Shown: positions 12,976 to 25,233, numbered from the stretch's first letter. The stretch: DNA of 64,000 bases from Artocarpus heterophyllus (GCA_025403435.1 CM046345.1:18966809-19030808); one strand, 5' to 3'. Notes: a model not told the origin generated them from the sequence alone. Made by a program: numbers and translations.

Positions 12976-13629
12976 TCATTTTTATTGAATTTATTTTTGA
13001 ACAATTTTTCCTTCTTCTTTGTGGAATAGAAATTAGATTAGGGCTTCTATTTTTTTTCCTGGAGAAGTCGATGGAGGACTAAGCTTTTTGTTTTTTATTT
13101 TTTATCCTGTTTTATAGTTTTGCTGATTTTCTTACATTTTAAATTTATTTTTTAAAAAAAATATGTTTTAATTTATATTTCTTAAAAAAATATTAAACAT
13201 TTACTAAAATGTCCTTACTAAAAGATCTTATGTGTAGCTCACGTGACACAAATATTAATGGGTGTAAGTTAATTTAGTTCATTAGCAACTAGAATCAAAG
13301 TTTCGAGCCGATTAAATAAAACAAGGTTAGAGACAAAGATAATGTTAGAGAGATTATAACATATTGTTTTATTATGTTTTAGATCAAAAGAACACATTAA
13401 ATTGAGTTGCAAACATATTTTTAGTGTGTTTTGTGTCATTAAGGAGCGCTGCAGCACTCAAAATTGAGGCCGTGTCACTGAAATGTGCAAAATGTTGCGT
13501 GGTGACACCTATGCGTTGGGCTGCCCAGGTGCCGACTCCATAGCGCCCAATTGGTTTTGTGGTGCTAAAAAGCTAGCGCCCTGATGCTTTCCTACACCCC
13601 ACTTTGGAACCTGGCGTGTTTTGTGACAG

Positions 13630-13935
13630 AAGCTGATGGGTTACGCTTTGCCATCCCGCGCTGACGACTAGAGATGGTTGGTTTTTTTTTTTTTGTTTCA
13701 AATAAAATATGAGGGAGGGAACCTACTAGGTTATGTTTTGGAACCCTACACCTGCGACCGGAGGCAGTTGGTATTTCTTTGTTTCTAAGAAAATATGTGG
13801 GAATCTAATTAGTTATTGCTCCGGAACCTACCAGGTTACACTTTGGCACCCCACGGCAACAGCTAAAGGCGATTGGCATTTCTTTGTTTTAAAGAAAATA
13901 TGAGGGAACCTGATAGATTTCCAATATAACTTGTT
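13630..13935 (+). repeat. ~105-bp satellite, left array (about three units)
   Basis: Tandem units containing GAACCTACCAGGTTACACTT ... TTGGCACCCCACG ... TTGGTATTTCTTTGTTT ... AAAATATGAGGGAACCTGG. Unit starts near 13719 and 13829 are clear; the first unit is eroded. The array stops right after the left half (GGGAACCTGATAGATTTCC) of an inverted repeat. The same satellite continues in the same orientation at 38284. Confidence 0.8.
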
Positions 13936-14020
13936 TTTAATTGTCCAACAAACAATTTTAAAAATAAAATCATATGATTGATTTATGTTTGATTTTTTAG
14001 TTTACTCACGAAAACTATGT

Positions 14021-15517
14021 CTAAAAATAATTAGACAGAAGAGCTTCGACTTTATCAACTGATAGTGAGAAAACGAAATCTGGATAAATACCAATAGCTA
14101 TTACGGGTAAAAGAATAGAGATCGAAACAAAAAATTCTCGCGGCCCAGAATCGACAAAATAAGAGTTTGTAGCAATAAAAAGCTTGTATCCATAGAACAT
14201 CTGGCGTAACATAGATAATGAATAAATAGGAGTTAATATCATTCCAATTGCCATTACAAAAGTAATTAGTATTTTTGTCATTAAAAGATATTTTTGGCTA
14301 GTAAGTATTCCAAAAAATAATATTAATTCTGCAACAAAACCGCTCATGCCCGGTAATGCAAGAGAAGCCATTGATAAAATACTGAAAGTCGTAAATATTT
14401 TTGGAATTGTGATAGCCATTCCGCCCATTTCATCGAGATAAACAAGACGTATTCTATCATAACTCGTTCCTGCCAAGAAAAAAATCGCCGCGCCAATAAA
14501 TCCATGAGAGACTATTTGTAAAATGGCTCCATTGAGTCCTGTATCGTTTATAGAACCAAGTCCTATAATTATGAAACCCATATGAGATACGGAGGAATAA
14601 GCTATTCTTTTTTTTAAATTACGTTGACCAGGAGATGTTGAAGCTGCATAGATTATTTGAATTGTGCCGATTATCATCAACCAAGGAGAAAATATAGAAT
14701 GTGCGTGCGGTAATAATTCCATATTGATTCGAACCAATCCATATGCTCCCATTTTTAATAAGATTCCAGCTAGAAGCATACAAGTACTGTAATGTGCCTC
14801 TCCATGAGTGTCTGGTAACCAGGTATGTAAGGGTATAATCGGCGATTTGACAGCAAAAGCAATAAAAAATCCAATATAGAATAGCGTTTCGAGTGCTACA
14901 GGATACGATTGATTAGCTGATGTTTCAAAATTGAATGTTGGTTCATTAGAACCAGATAAACAAATACCTAGAATTCCCATTAATAAAAAGGCAGAACTTC
15001 CTGCAGTGTACAAAATAAATTTTGTAGCTGAATACAAACGTTTCTTTCCTCCCCACATGGATAGAAGTAGATAAACTGGAATTAATTCTAATTCCCACAT
15101 GATGAAAAAAAGTAAAAGGTTTTGAGAAGAAAATGGTCCTATTTGACCGCTATACATTGCTAACATCAGGAAATGGAATACTCGGGATTCCCGAGTAACT
15201 GGCCGAGCCGCTAAAGTAGCTAAAGTAGTGATAAACCCCGTCAGCAAAATAGGTCCTATCGAAATTCCATCTATTCCCAATCTCCAGGAAAAATCCAAAA
15301 AATCGATCCATTTATAATCCTCTGTCAGTTGGATTAATGGATCGTTCAATTGGAAATGATAGCCAAATGCATAGGTTGTTAGAAGGAGTTCGATTATACA
15401 TATACAAAGAGTATACCACCTAATTACCTTATTTCCTCTATGAGGAAGAAAGAAAATTAGGGAACCCGCAAATATTGGCAAAACTATAATTATCGTTAAC
15501 CAAGGAAAATAATTCGT
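14021..15517 (-). CDS. ndhD: Plastid-derived ndhD (NDH complex subunit 4), frame intact, in NUPT
   Basis: Encodes a proton-pumping membrane subunit of the thylakoid NADH dehydrogenase-like complex in plastids. The frame is open for 498 codons, the family length (about 500). It contains many membrane helices and the motifs [17 protein letters not shown] and [19 protein letters not shown]. The native start is taken as the ACG at 15515-15517 before [13 protein letters not shown]. In plastids this codon is edited to AUG. An in-frame ATG further upstream (15661) would add a non-homologous leader. Keeping the unedited ACG shows DNA-level transfer. In the nucleus it lacks a plausible start and promoter, so it is probably silent. 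Confidence 0.9.
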   Translation of the reverse strand, partial: TNYFPWLTIIIVLPIFAGSLIFFLPHRGNKVIRWYTLCICIIELLLTTYAFGYHFQLNDPLIQLTEDYKWIDFLDFSWRLGIDGISIGPILLTGFITTLATLAARPVTRESRVFHFLMLAMYSGQIGPFSSQNLLLFFIMWELELIPVYLLLSMWGGKKRLYSATKFILYTAGSSAFLLMGILGICLSGSNEPTFNFETSANQSYPVALETLFYIGFFIAFAVKSPIIPLHTWLPDTHGEAHYSTCMLLAGILLKMGAYGLVRINMELLPHAHSIFSPWLMIIGTIQIIYAASTSPGQRNLKKRIAYSSVSHMGFIIIGLGSINDTGLNGAILQIVSHGFIGAAIFFLAGTSYDRIRLVYLDEMGGMAITIPKIFTTFSILSMASLALPGMSGFVAELILFFGILTSQKYLLMTKILITFVMAIGMILTPIYSLSMLRQMFYGYKLFIATNSYFVDSGPREFFVSISILLPVIAIGIYPDFVFSLSVDKVEALLSNYF

Positions 15518-15657
15518 GGTAAAAACAAGATATACTTGGACCAGAAAAATGGACCATAAAACCCCGTGCTCAAAATAATATATTGAGCACGGGTTTTTGT
15601 CGGTAAAGGTAAAAAAATAAAATGTAGTCGTATTCAAATAGGGTTTTTTGGAACGTA

Positions 15658-15927
<270 letters not shown>

Positions 15928-16171
15928 TCAATTTTCGATCTAGTAAACTTATATGTAAATGACTCATATATTTAGATACCAGATGAATCAATGGTTTAGA
16001 TTTACCAGAATTTTTATAATCAATCTACTTCCGGATCAACTCATGGGAGAGAACCAAGATACTTTAATTTCTTATATTTTCGCAAACATGATCATACATT
16101 ATGTATAAGACACACTAAGTCGAATTTATGAATATTCTAATTTGTGTGGTTAATGATACTTATCATTCATA

Positions 16172-16477
16172 CTACTTATTCAACAAATTCGATTGATTGA
16201 TACGAGTTGATTTTCTGTTACGATAAATTGACGAAACAATAGCTGGTCCAATGGCGGCTTCAGCGGCTGCAATGGCTATAACAAAAATGGAAAAAATATT
16301 TCCTTTTAATTGACGACTATCAAAAAAATCAGAAAATGTTACAAAATTTATATTAACCGCATTCAGTATAAGTTCAAGACACATAAGAGCTCTAACCATA
16401 TTTCGGCTGGTAATCAATCCATAGATACCGATAGAAAATAAGTAGGCACTCAAAACAAGTACATGTTCGAGCATCAT
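16172..16477 (-). CDS. ndhE: Plastid-derived ndhE (NDH subunit 4L), intact, in NUPT
   Basis: A frame of 101 codons from [14 protein letters not shown], the usual NdhE length. An upstream ATG at 16495 adds six codons without homology and is rejected. Three membrane helices; the core [19 protein letters not shown] carries the conserved Glu. One oddity is [10 protein letters not shown], where most plastid NdhE that I recall have AAIGLAIVSS (codon CCA at 16244-16246). This could be an unedited C-to-U site or a post-transfer mutation. It lies between psaC and ndhG as in plastomes. Confidence 0.92.
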   Translation of the reverse strand: MMLEHVLVLSAYLFSIGIYGLITSRNMVRALMCLELILNAVNINFVTFSDFFDSRQLKGNIFSIFVIAIAAAEAAIGPAIVSSIYRNRKSTRINQSNLLNK

Positions 16478-16722
16478 TGACCAACTCCTTATCAATTTCC
16501 ATTCATTTCAATATAATATGAACAATAATAGAAAGGATTCAATTGACTATAATATAAAAAGTACGGAATAAAGAAATATATTGGTAATAGATCGAATAAG
16601 TAAAAGAATTTCGATTTTAGATTTTAGACATAAACAATTTTAAATTCTAATTGAAAGTAAATAAAAGTGATAACACAGAATAAAGTTTAATTTGGATTGC
16701 TGTTACCAATTTTATAGATTTA

Positions 16723-17253
16723 TTATTGGCGCGCCACGGTAATTGCACCTATCAAAGCGGCTAAAAGAATTATCGAGATGAATTCAAATGGAAGAAAAAA
16801 ATCTGTTGATAAATGAATTCCAATTTGTTGACTATTACTTATCAAATCGTGCTCTATAATCTGGTTTGATCTTGTAGTCCAAATAATCCCGTACCATGAT
16901 GTATCCGTAATAGTAGTTATTAGTAAACCAAAAATATTTGTACAAATAAGCAAAGTAAACCCATTCCCAACGGTCCAAAGATTAAAATCTTTGTAATATT
17001 CTGAACCATTCATGAACATCACAGCAAATATGATTAAAACATTTACAGCTCCCACGTAAATAAGGAGTTGTGCGGCAGCTACAAAATATGAATTTGATAG
17101 AATATATAATAAGGATATAGAAACAAGAACTAATCCCAGCGAAAAGGCAGAATAAATTGGGTTGGTAAGTAATACTACTCCTATACCTCCTAAGATAAGA
17201 CCTAATCCCAGAAAGACTAAAAGAAAATCATGTATTGGTCCAGGCAAATCCAT
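16723..17253 (-). CDS. ndhG: Plastid-derived ndhG (NDH subunit 6), intact, in NUPT
   Basis: A 176-codon frame starting [16 protein letters not shown], the standard plastid NdhG length and start. The earlier in-frame ATG at 17295 is upstream plastid spacer. Membrane helices and the motif [19 protein letters not shown] are clear; it ends [11 protein letters not shown]. In plastids it is an intrinsic subunit of the NDH complex that takes part in cyclic electron flow around photosystem I. No frameshift or stop is present. Confidence 0.92.
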   Translation of the reverse strand: MDLPGPIHDFLLVFLGLGLILGGIGVVLLTNPIYSAFSLGLVLVSISLLYILSNSYFVAAAQLLIYVGAVNVLIIFAVMFMNGSEYYKDFNLWTVGNGFTLLICTNIFGLLITTITDTSWYGIIWTTRSNQIIEHDLISNSQQIGIHLSTDFFLPFEFISIILLAALIGAITVARQ

Positions 17254-17636
17254 TATATGTAAAATAAGAGATAAATAAATTGAAATGTTTTTCATGACCT
17301 TATTGAGACCAGACCAGAAAAAATTGTTGATGATTCGTAAGAAATTTCTAATTGAATTAAATCCTAAGAGGTATGAATTAATGTGGGGTACTGTTATTGG
17401 ACTAATTTTATGTTTTATCTGAATAGAGTAGTTAGAATCTGAAACTATACATTTCGAAATAATGTCAAATCAAATATATTAATTAATGAATTTTCAATTC
17501 TTTGAATCCAAATTAAGACGTACTTCTTACCAACCAATCAACAGTTGAGATTTGTAGTTATTCAGACCAAACAAAACGAAAAAACTCATTTCTTTAATGA
17601 ACCTTAGTGATTCAAAATTTTTCTTTAATCAAGGAT

Positions 17637-18140
17637 TTACTTATTTTTTATTTGAGGAGAATTCAGAATTGTTCGAATTGTATAATCGTCAATTACTGAC
17701 ATTGGTAAACGACCCAGGGCAATTTGATTATAATTCAATTCGTGACGATCATAAGTAGAAAGCTCATATTCTTCAGTCATTGATAAACAATTTGTTGGAC
17801 AATACTCAACACAGTTACCACAAAATATACAGATTCCGAAATCAATACTGTAATTAAGTAATCGTTTCTTGCGAATATCAGTTTCCAATTTCCAATCAAC
17901 GACGGGCAGATCTATAGGACATACACGAACACATACTTCACAAGCAATACATTTATCAAATTCAAAATGGATTCGACCGCGGAAACGCTCCGCAGCGATT
18001 GCCTTTTCATAAGGATATTGAATAGTTATGGGTAAACGATTTACGTGGGACAAGGTAATCATGAAACTTTGTCCTATGTACCTTGCAGCTCGTACTGTTT
18101 GTTGACCATAATTCATGAACCCGGTTATCATAGGGAACAT
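17637..18140 (-). CDS. ndhI: Plastid-derived ndhI (NDH subunit I, 2x 4Fe-4S), intact, in NUPT
   Basis: A 167-codon frame starting [16 protein letters not shown]. Two ferredoxin motifs, [12 protein letters not shown] and [12 protein letters not shown], bind the 4Fe-4S clusters N6a and N6b that pass electrons in the peripheral arm of NDH. The in-frame upstream ATG at 18218 is spacer sequence. The C-terminus ([20 protein letters not shown]) is complete. It is adjacent to the 3' end of ndhA, as in plastomes. Confidence 0.92.
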   Translation of the reverse strand: MFPMITGFMNYGQQTVRAARYIGQSFMITLSHVNRLPITIQYPYEKAIAAERFRGRIHFEFDKCIACEVCVRVCPIDLPVVDWKLETDIRKKRLLNYSIDFGICIFCGNCVEYCPTNCLSMTEEYELSTYDRHELNYNQIALGRLPMSVIDDYTIRTILNSPQIKNK

Positions 18141-18224
18141 ATCGTGAATATATATATGAATAATTTTATGTTTGTTTATTTCTCTTATTTCATCCAAGTT
18201 GAGAATATAGGATATCATGTTCTT

Positions 18225-18640
18225 TTACAGTGAAAAGAGTTGGGACGAAGTTGTTAATAATAGATTGCCGAGAGAAATAGGTAAAAGAAATTTCCATCCA
18301 AGATTCAATAGCCAGTATATCCAACGGGAGCAATACTTGATATGGCAATCCATAAAATCACTGAGATTGAGATCCATTAAAAAAAAGTGAGGACCAAAAG
18401 GAACTACTGAATAGTTTACTAAAATGAATAGTTCACAATGGATGGTCCGATGCAGAATGAATGAGTTTCTCCTGTACATGGAAAAAGATTTTCTTTGAAA
18501 AGTAGTTTGCTCCATCTACTAAAGCTTGAAGAACTCCCAAAGGCCTGATGTAGTCAGGTCCAATATGTTGGTATATCCCTACAAATATTTCTCTCTATAA
18601 CCACACAATTACTAGCACACCAATTGTGATTCCCAATATA
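18225..18640 (-). pseudogene. ndhA: Rearranged ndhA remnant in NUPT
   Basis: Minus strand 18225-18311 encodes the exact C-terminus of NdhA exon 2 ([13 protein letters not shown], then SQLFSL). It is fused directly at about 18312 to a piece of exon 1 (YSVVPFG near 18400, [13 protein letters not shown] near 18540). The rest of exon 1, the intron and most of exon 2 are missing. The exon 1 piece has frameshifts, stops and many substitutions, whereas the neighbouring ndh genes are clean. NdhA is the quinone-proximal membrane subunit; this copy cannot make it. Confidence 0.85.
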
Positions 18641-18980
18641 GTAAAGGGCTTTTGTCGTCGCTAAAAGGCCCAAAGTCATGCTAAAAATCTTGTCATGTTT
18701 ATAATTTCATCATGAAAAAGGTTTTGATGATGGTGGCTTGTCGTCTTTAAAATTGTTTTGTAGGTTTATTGGGGAAAGAACTTTAGTGACAATAATTTGA
18801 AAAAGTCACCGTTAAAGGTTTAAATTTTTCTTAATTCAAATTTGAATTCATAATTTAAATGACAATAACGTCGTAGCTAAAACTTTGCACAAAAACTTTA
18901 ACAACGGCATCATGAAAACTTTTAACGATGACAATGTTTTGCGAATAGATTTATAGCAGCGACATAAAACTTTTTCTTTG
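18641..18980. repeat. CACTA subterminal repeat region
   Basis: Several short units in both directions: GTCGTCGCTAAAAG, TTTAGTGACAATAA, GTCACCGTTAAAGG, ACGTCGTAGCTAAAAC, TTTAACGATGACAATG and AGCAGCGACATAAAAC. Such arrays near CACTA ends bind the element's TNPA-type protein. It joins the NUPT directly. Confidence 0.5.
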
Positions 18981-19189
18981 TTTTTGAAATTTATTTTTTT
19001 ATATTTTTTTGAAAAAGTATCTAGTTTTAATAGTGTTTACTTTGCAAATTTAATTTCCTCGTTTATATTATTTAATTATCTTGAAATGTAAATGGATAAT
19101 TGAATATAAACTACTAAGATTCTATTAATTAAGTAGTAAAAGAAAAATAAAACATAAAATATAGTCAAAACTTATACAAAATACAAATA

Positions 19190-20280
19190 AAACATATAAT
19201 ATAGTCTTTTTAAAATGTACATAATGTCTAATCTCTTAAGTTTTGTGCATTATCATCAGCTTCATCATCTATAGGAAGAGCAACCTCAAGAGGTGGTAAA
19301 GGTATTATGAAGTTAAGGTTCTCATCAATTCGCCTCATTGTAGCAGTCATGTCATAGTTCGCATTGCACATCTACGTAAGCCAATGCTAAACCCTTGCAG
19401 GAAGTTGTGTGTGCATGATCCAGAAGAAGTAAAAGGAATGTCATGCATACTAAGTGTTGGACCTACACCTTCCTCTCTACGGCTACCAACTACCTGCTCT
19501 TTGTTTCCCCCCTCCTCCAAGTTAGGGCTGAACAAGCTTCCAACTGACTACGTTAATTGAGGTTGTCTCACCTTAACCATTTAAGACTGTAATTTACTAA
19601 AATGAAAGAGGAAATAAGTAAAATATATAAATTCTAAATGTTTAAAACAAGTATTGAATAAGTAATATAAAACATGATAACATGTGTACGCGAGCAACAT
19701 CGCTCGCCTATCCTTTTCCCTAACGGAAATGTTGGCTACGCCAATTATCAATAAACGACTATGGTATTCCTATCTATGAATTGATATGTATGATTGGGAC
19801 TATGTTAATTTTTCTCTCTCTTTTTTGGCAAACATTAAATTTAAAAATAACTTATCTTCTTGAGCCTATGTTGGGAATAAGATGACTGCCCTTGACAGTT
19901 GGTAAACTTGGAGTTTGCATGATTAGCTGCATTTTTCTTCGACTTCGCCTATATATTTAGAAAAATATCTTTTAGGGGGCAATTGTTTCATTATGTTAAT
20001 ATCATTGAAAAAAAGATTAAGGAAAATAAACCTTAAATTTTTCTGACGTAAAATCTATTAGAGCATGCGCGCCAATTCTCATGGCACGTAATGTTGAAAG
20101 GGATCTTAGCCTTAGCACAATCCGAGGCAGTTTGTCCTTTGTATTTTCTGAGTTTTTGGTACAAATCATTCTCCAATTCTAGTATGCCCTCGTGGCCTCT
20201 CGAAATATGATGGCATTTGTCTCACCAACATTAGGTATATCAAACCATTCTTGCATATTATTCAAACATTAATACTATAA
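19190..20280 (-). pseudogene. CACTA second protein (Ptta/TNPA-like), C-terminal part, decayed
   Basis: Minus-strand pieces with stops: NAANHANSKFTNC near 19910 resembles the conserved KNKANRAKQK block of Ptta/En/Spm proteins, and the last codons (IIPLPPLEVALP near 19290) end just downstream. These proteins bind subterminal repeats. The N-terminal half seems to be on the other side of element D (about 37320-37500). Identification rests on weak motif similarity. Confidence 0.4.
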
Positions 20281-20396
20281 TACTAAGGAAAAAAACATTT
20301 AAAGTGTGAAATATAAGGTAGATTCTTTCCCCTACTATACCAAGAATCAAATTCTAAACTTTTTTTGAAATATCAGCCCATTTTTCATAATTAAGG

Positions 20397-20553
20397 TGTT
20401 AGATTAGATGCCCTAAGGATTAAATGATGTAATTAGTTTTAGGAAACATTTAATCTATAAAGAGTTTATTTATTATCCATGTATCAAACTTTGTCCTCTT
20501 TATGTTCATTTCTATTGAATATATGATAAGCAAACAAATGTCTGAGACTGTTT
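20397..20553 (+). repeat. 5' LTR of element D, left fragment
   Basis: Matches the first 150 bp of the D 3' LTR (35381 onward): CCTAAGGATTAAAT, AAAGAGTTTATTTATTAT and GTCCTCTTTATGTT in the same order. It stops at about 20553, where minus-oriented LTR sequence of element C begins. Confidence 0.75.
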
Positions 20554-20639
20554 TAATTCAAATAACCCAGTAGAGAAGTTATCTAATTAAAAACAACTTT
20601 ATTTAGATAAAGTCTCAGTTTTAATTCAAATAACCCTTA

Positions 20640-21640
20640 GGTTGTTGTTCAGATTCATTTGATTTTTCTACATTGATCGGAACGGTTTCATTTGGAACCT
20701 CTAGAGTGATTGGATCACTCCAGAGTGATTAGATTACTCCTTAACTCCTCAAGCACCACTTTGCTTCAAGTTTTAAAGTCGTCCATGTAACTCTCCTCAA
20801 GGAAAGTTGTATTAGTTAAAACCACGACTTTATTTTCCTTTGGGTTATAGAAATAACCCCCTTTTGTCCTTTTTGGATATCCTACAAACACGCAAACTTT
20901 TGAACATGCTTCTAACTTATTCGCATCCTTAAATAGGACATGAGCCAAACATCCCCATATGTGAATATGGTTTAAGGACGTCTTCTTTCCCGTCTACAAC
21001 TCGTGAGGAGTTTTAGGGACCGATTTTGAAGGCACGTTGTTCACAAGATAACATGCAGTTTGTCGTGCATATCCCAAAAAGGATAAAGGCAATGATAAAT
21101 AACTTATCATGGACCTTACCATGTCCAATAAAGTCCTATTCCTCCTCTATGCTATGCCATTCTACTATGGAGTGCCTGGCACAGTCAAATGGGATAAAAT
21201 CTCATTCTCTAATAAATGTCCTAAGAACTCATCAGAAAGGTATTCTCCACCTCTATCGGATCGAAGTGCCTTTATGAGTCTACTGAATTGCTTTTCCACT
21301 TTGCTATACCATTCCTCCTCTTCGCTATGCCATTCTACTGTGGAGTGCCTGGCACAGTCAAATGGGATAAAATCCCATTCTCTAATAAATGTCCTAAGAA
21401 CTCATCCGAAAGGTATTCTCCACCTCCATCGGATCGAAGTGCCTTTATGAGTCTATCCAATTGTTTTTCCACTTCAGCTCGAAACTCCCTGAACTTGCCA
21501 AAAGTTTCACTTTTTGGTGCATTAGGTACACATACCATATCTTGAGTAATCGTCAATAAAAGTGATGAAGTGCTCATACCCTCCTTGTGCCTGGATGTTC
21601 ATTGGTCTGCAAACATCACTATGCACAAGGTTCTAGAACC
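20640..21640 (-). pseudogene. copia integrase, element C, with internal duplication
   Basis: Minus-strand pieces: the post-integrase segment at 20766-20948 (MAHVLFKDANKLEA, VCVFVGYPKRTKGGYFY) and core pieces at 21335-21577 (FGKFREFRAEVEKQLDRL, SDGGGEYLS). A 173-bp stretch (about 21139-21311) is repeated in tandem (21312-21484), including the ATTCTACTGTGGAGTGCC region. The repeat would duplicate part of the core and disrupt its fold and frame. There is no RT downstream because of the deletion. Confidence 0.82.
21139..21484 (-). repeat. 173-bp tandem duplication in the element C integrase
   Basis: Two adjacent copies with an offset of 173 bp, for example AGTGCCTGGCACAGTCAAAT at 21171 and again at 21344. 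They differ by a handful of bases. Elements A and D have a single copy, so the duplication is specific to C. Confidence 0.85.
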
Positions 21641-21699
21641 CCTTTGGCCCTATTGCCTTTAGACTCGAATAGTCTTTTGGTTATTTTACCCTCCAAACA

Positions 21700-22245
21700 A
21701 GATTCACATTGACGTATAGATTCCACTTGTAAGTGACTTAAAGGTCCATCCCTTACCAACCTTTAAATCCTATTCAGGTAAATATGACCAAGACGCAAAT
21801 GCCAAAGATAAGTCTTATTAGAGTGAGAAGTTTTAAGTTTTTTATAGTTATTATCATTCATCTTAGTATTAAGTAGTAAGTTCATCTTAGGTTTGATAAA
21901 ATATAGATTATTTTGCATCCATCTAAAACAGATAAAAGATTTGTTCTTACGAATCACCACTTTATCATTAAAAGAAACCAAATATGAGTCTTTAAATAAA
22001 CAAGCTACAGAAATTAAATTCCTTTTAAATTTAGGAACCTAAAAACAATCTCGCAAAATTAAATTCCTATAATTATCAAAATAAATATGAACGTCTCCTA
22101 CTGCTTCTGCTAAGACCAAGGATCCATCGCCTATCCAAAGTGTGAAGTCTTCATGTAGCAGACTTTCTCGTTTCTTTGAACCCCTGCAGAGAAACACAGA
22201 CATGATTAGTTGCATCGGAATCTATGACCCACATGTCACTGGATT
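21700..22245 (-). pseudogene. copia protease and GAG-pre-integrase region, element C
   Basis: Minus strand 22211-22228 reads WVIDSDATNHV, the protease active site with DSD in place of DSG/DTG. Downstream at 21763-21981 is the pre-integrase HHCC-like segment with KTYLWHLRLGHIYLNRI. The reading frame is interrupted. The gypsy LTR inserted just upstream of the active site separates it from gag. Confidence 0.8.
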
Positions 22246-22583
22246 CCTTATGTAACGCCCCTTAGCTCGGACGTCACAGATGTCTTTATATTCTTACATT
22301 CATACTTATTTAACTTTAAACATAAATGTAATTACATAGCTTATACGATATTTTCAATTGTAAACGTAGTTAAACATACATAACCAGGATCCATTCATAC
22401 ACATACATTTTTTTTTATATAACTTAACATTGTTAAATAACATTGCTTAACTTGTACCATATCATAATTTATTCAATTATACTTTAAATTAATCATAAAC
22501 TTATTTTAATTAAATAGACAAACCAAGTAGTAAAATCATATTTTATAAAAACATCACATCACTTAAAAGTTACATATTCCCAC

Positions 22584-22760
22584 AGTTCGGCAGGCCGAAC
22601 TTGGGACTTCGGTAGGCCGAACATGATCGGCAGACTAGAGTTCCCTCAACCGACAGGCCGACAGAGGCTACGCAAAACTGACTTAGAATCTCATCATTGT
22701 CCGACAGGCCGAAAACGTGATCGGCAGGCCAAACTTCTGGACATCGGCAGGCCGACCAAG
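22584..22760. repeat. Palindromic motif cluster in the solo gypsy LTR (cluster 1)
   Basis: About seven copies of TTCGGCAGGCCGAAC or close variants, for example GTTCGGCAGGCCGAACTT at 22586, CGACAGGCCGA, ATCGGCAGGCCAAAC and CATCGGCAGGCCGACC. The core TTCGGC-AG-GCCGAA is self-complementary. Contrast with the AT-rich surroundings is strong. Confidence 0.85.
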
Positions 22761-24849
22761 CCAAGAATCCTTGGAAAAACTTAATTTTTAAAACAAAACC
22801 ATCCTTTCATAAAAATACGAAAGTTCATAATTCCTTAAAATGTTAAAATAAAAATATAAAACCATAGTTCAAATATTCTTAAAACTTAACATAAAAATAA
22901 TATTCAAAATATAAAACTTGATTTAAAACATAAGACTTTCATCTTGGCATTTCTTCCAGTTACAATTCATTGAGCTTTGTGTCCACACGCCTTTCCATGT
23001 CCTCTGCCTATTCCAAGACTTTCTTACCGTTATCTGCAACATGACATAAAACATGATTAAGCTAATGCTTAGTAAGTACATATAATTCTCACAATATAAA
23101 ACATTTCATATACATCTTCATCATCATCATATCATAGGAGTGCCTTAAGCACAATTTCATAAAACATATCTTTCGTTACATTGACTATATTAAAACTTAT
23201 TCCATTTTTATCTTAAGGGCCCAAGTGTTGCACCATAAACATCATCATAGGCGCGCCGTCATGAGAGGAGAAGGGTAGCTAATCCAAAACCAAACATGAC
23301 ATCATAACATATCATAGCATAACATTGGTGTGCAACACTTATTAGGTGATACATATATATACATAATTTTCATGCTTTGAAACATGTCATCATCATACAT
23401 ACATAACTTTAAATCATGAAAATCTTTCATAAGAAATCCTTTAAGGAAAAATAACCATAAAATCATCATGAACATCATTGTGAACATATCATCAAATCCT
23501 TGTAAAACGTGTCATGTTGCAGGTGAGAATGTACTTACCTTAACGCTAGCTTACTTAACCTTAATATACTTTTGGTGATGACGCCGCGGTCTCGATGTGC
23601 TCACTTCTTTGAGTGTTCATGCAATTTATTCATTTAAAAATACAATAAAATTAATACTTTTCATAAAACATTCATTTGTATATATATTCATTCATCTCAT
23701 ATTACAAACATAATTCATAACCATAAAAATTGTCATCACATAAACATGTTATTATGATTTTTCTTAAATCATAAAAATTACCTTAAGCATATAAATACAA
23801 ACCATACATTTTGAATATAATTATCTTTTAAATAAAACATTTTTGAACAATTAAAATATATATTTTTTAATTTTAAAAATTCATACAAACACCATATTAT
23901 CATGCATACAATTATTTCATTATCATAAAATCATTTAAACATACATAACATTTCATAAACAAAATCCAGAAATAACATTTATTAAAACAGTTTTCTTAAT
24001 GTATTCCCATAAAAATTTCATAACATAAAATACATTCATCATACATTATACATGCACATTCTTGACGACTATCATGAAAAACATCATATTTACCCCTTGA
24101 ATAACATTACTTTTTTCATGCATCAAGATTAAACAGTAAAATTTTACTGTGAGGGGTAGAAGATAGAAAATTCATATTTTATCATAAAAACGTTGAAACA
24201 ACTTGAAACTTAGGAAAGCATCTCATAACACATACATGCATAACATATTAAAAATTCAAAACAAATGCAATTCCTAAAGAAATATATTGTAGACGAATTG
24301 AGGAGGAGAATTTCTTTTCAAAAACACTGGAAAACTAAATTCTTACCTTGAAATTTCTTTTCAAAATCCTTGAATTTAACCAAGGAAATATAACTTTTTC
24401 TTTCAATACTTGAAGAGAATTTTTTGGGAGAGATGGAGACAGGATTCGTGGAGAAGAGAAGAGGAAGAATGAGAATGAGAAAAATGTCTCAGATAGTGAA
24501 TGAGAGGAGAAAGTAACGTGTGAGGAAAAGAATCGTTAAAAAAAATTAATGTAACAAGCATAATGAACATTTATTGCCCTCCATTAAGTCAGAATTTTTG
24601 ACTGTTTGACAGCCCAAAGCATGAAGGAAGGAGAGAAGAAAAAGAAAGTCAAATAAATCATCACATCTTACCATATTTGCCCTCTTAAAATAGGAAACCA
24701 TTTAGAATAACACAAATCAATTCAAAGTCAAACCTTTTTATTTTCCTTAACTGATAAAACATTCCATTATTGTGCCAATTAATCACAATAAATCACTCAT
24801 TTAACGTAATTATCTCAGCCATAAATTTGAAGAGATTTCTGCTGACTGC

Positions 24850-24990
24850 TCGTCAGCCGTGTTCGGCCTACCGATTTTCTTTTTCGGCCTGCCGGTTCCA
24901 TCAAGTTTGGCCTGCCGATGGTTTCCTTCGGCCTATCGATCTTTGGCAGTCTGTTTGGCCTGCCGAACTTAAAAGTCTGGCCTGTCGAAC
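24850..24990. repeat. Palindromic motif cluster in the solo gypsy LTR (cluster 2)
   Basis: At least six copies in the opposite orientation relative to cluster 1: GTTCGGCCTACCGA, TTCGGCCTGCCGG, TTTGGCCTGCCGA, TTCGGCCTATCGA, TTTGGCCTGCCGAAC and CTGGCCTGTCGAAC. Spacing is 20-30 bp. Confidence 0.85.
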
Positions 24991-25233
24991 TGTTCTTAAA
25001 TGCCATACATTAAAACATTCAATTCATCATGCATCATAATTAAACATACATTAAAATAATCATGAACACTTGAGCACAACGATTCTAAGCGGTCATCACC
25101 TATTGTAAAATTTAACATAAAAAGTTAGTAACATTAACCTCATATATCTTTACATATAACATAAATTATTAATAAAATATCATTAACATCGTTACTAACT
25201 TAACATGATTCATTACATAAAATAAGGAGGGTG

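Larger units (their letters stand above)
12155..13344 (+). mobile_element. TIR-bounded element carrying host gene fragments (Pack-MULE-like)
   Basis: The left arm (12155-12217) and the reverse complement of the right arm (13281-13344) align at roughly 75% by eye. They share TATTTAATCG and CTTTGATT blocks in the same order. Between the arms lie captured pieces of an RPT3 proteasome gene. A non-autonomous DNA transposon that has picked up exon fragments is called a Pack-MULE when Mutator-like. I could not find a clean 9-bp target duplication, so the superfamily is an inference. No transposase is present. Confidence 0.55.
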
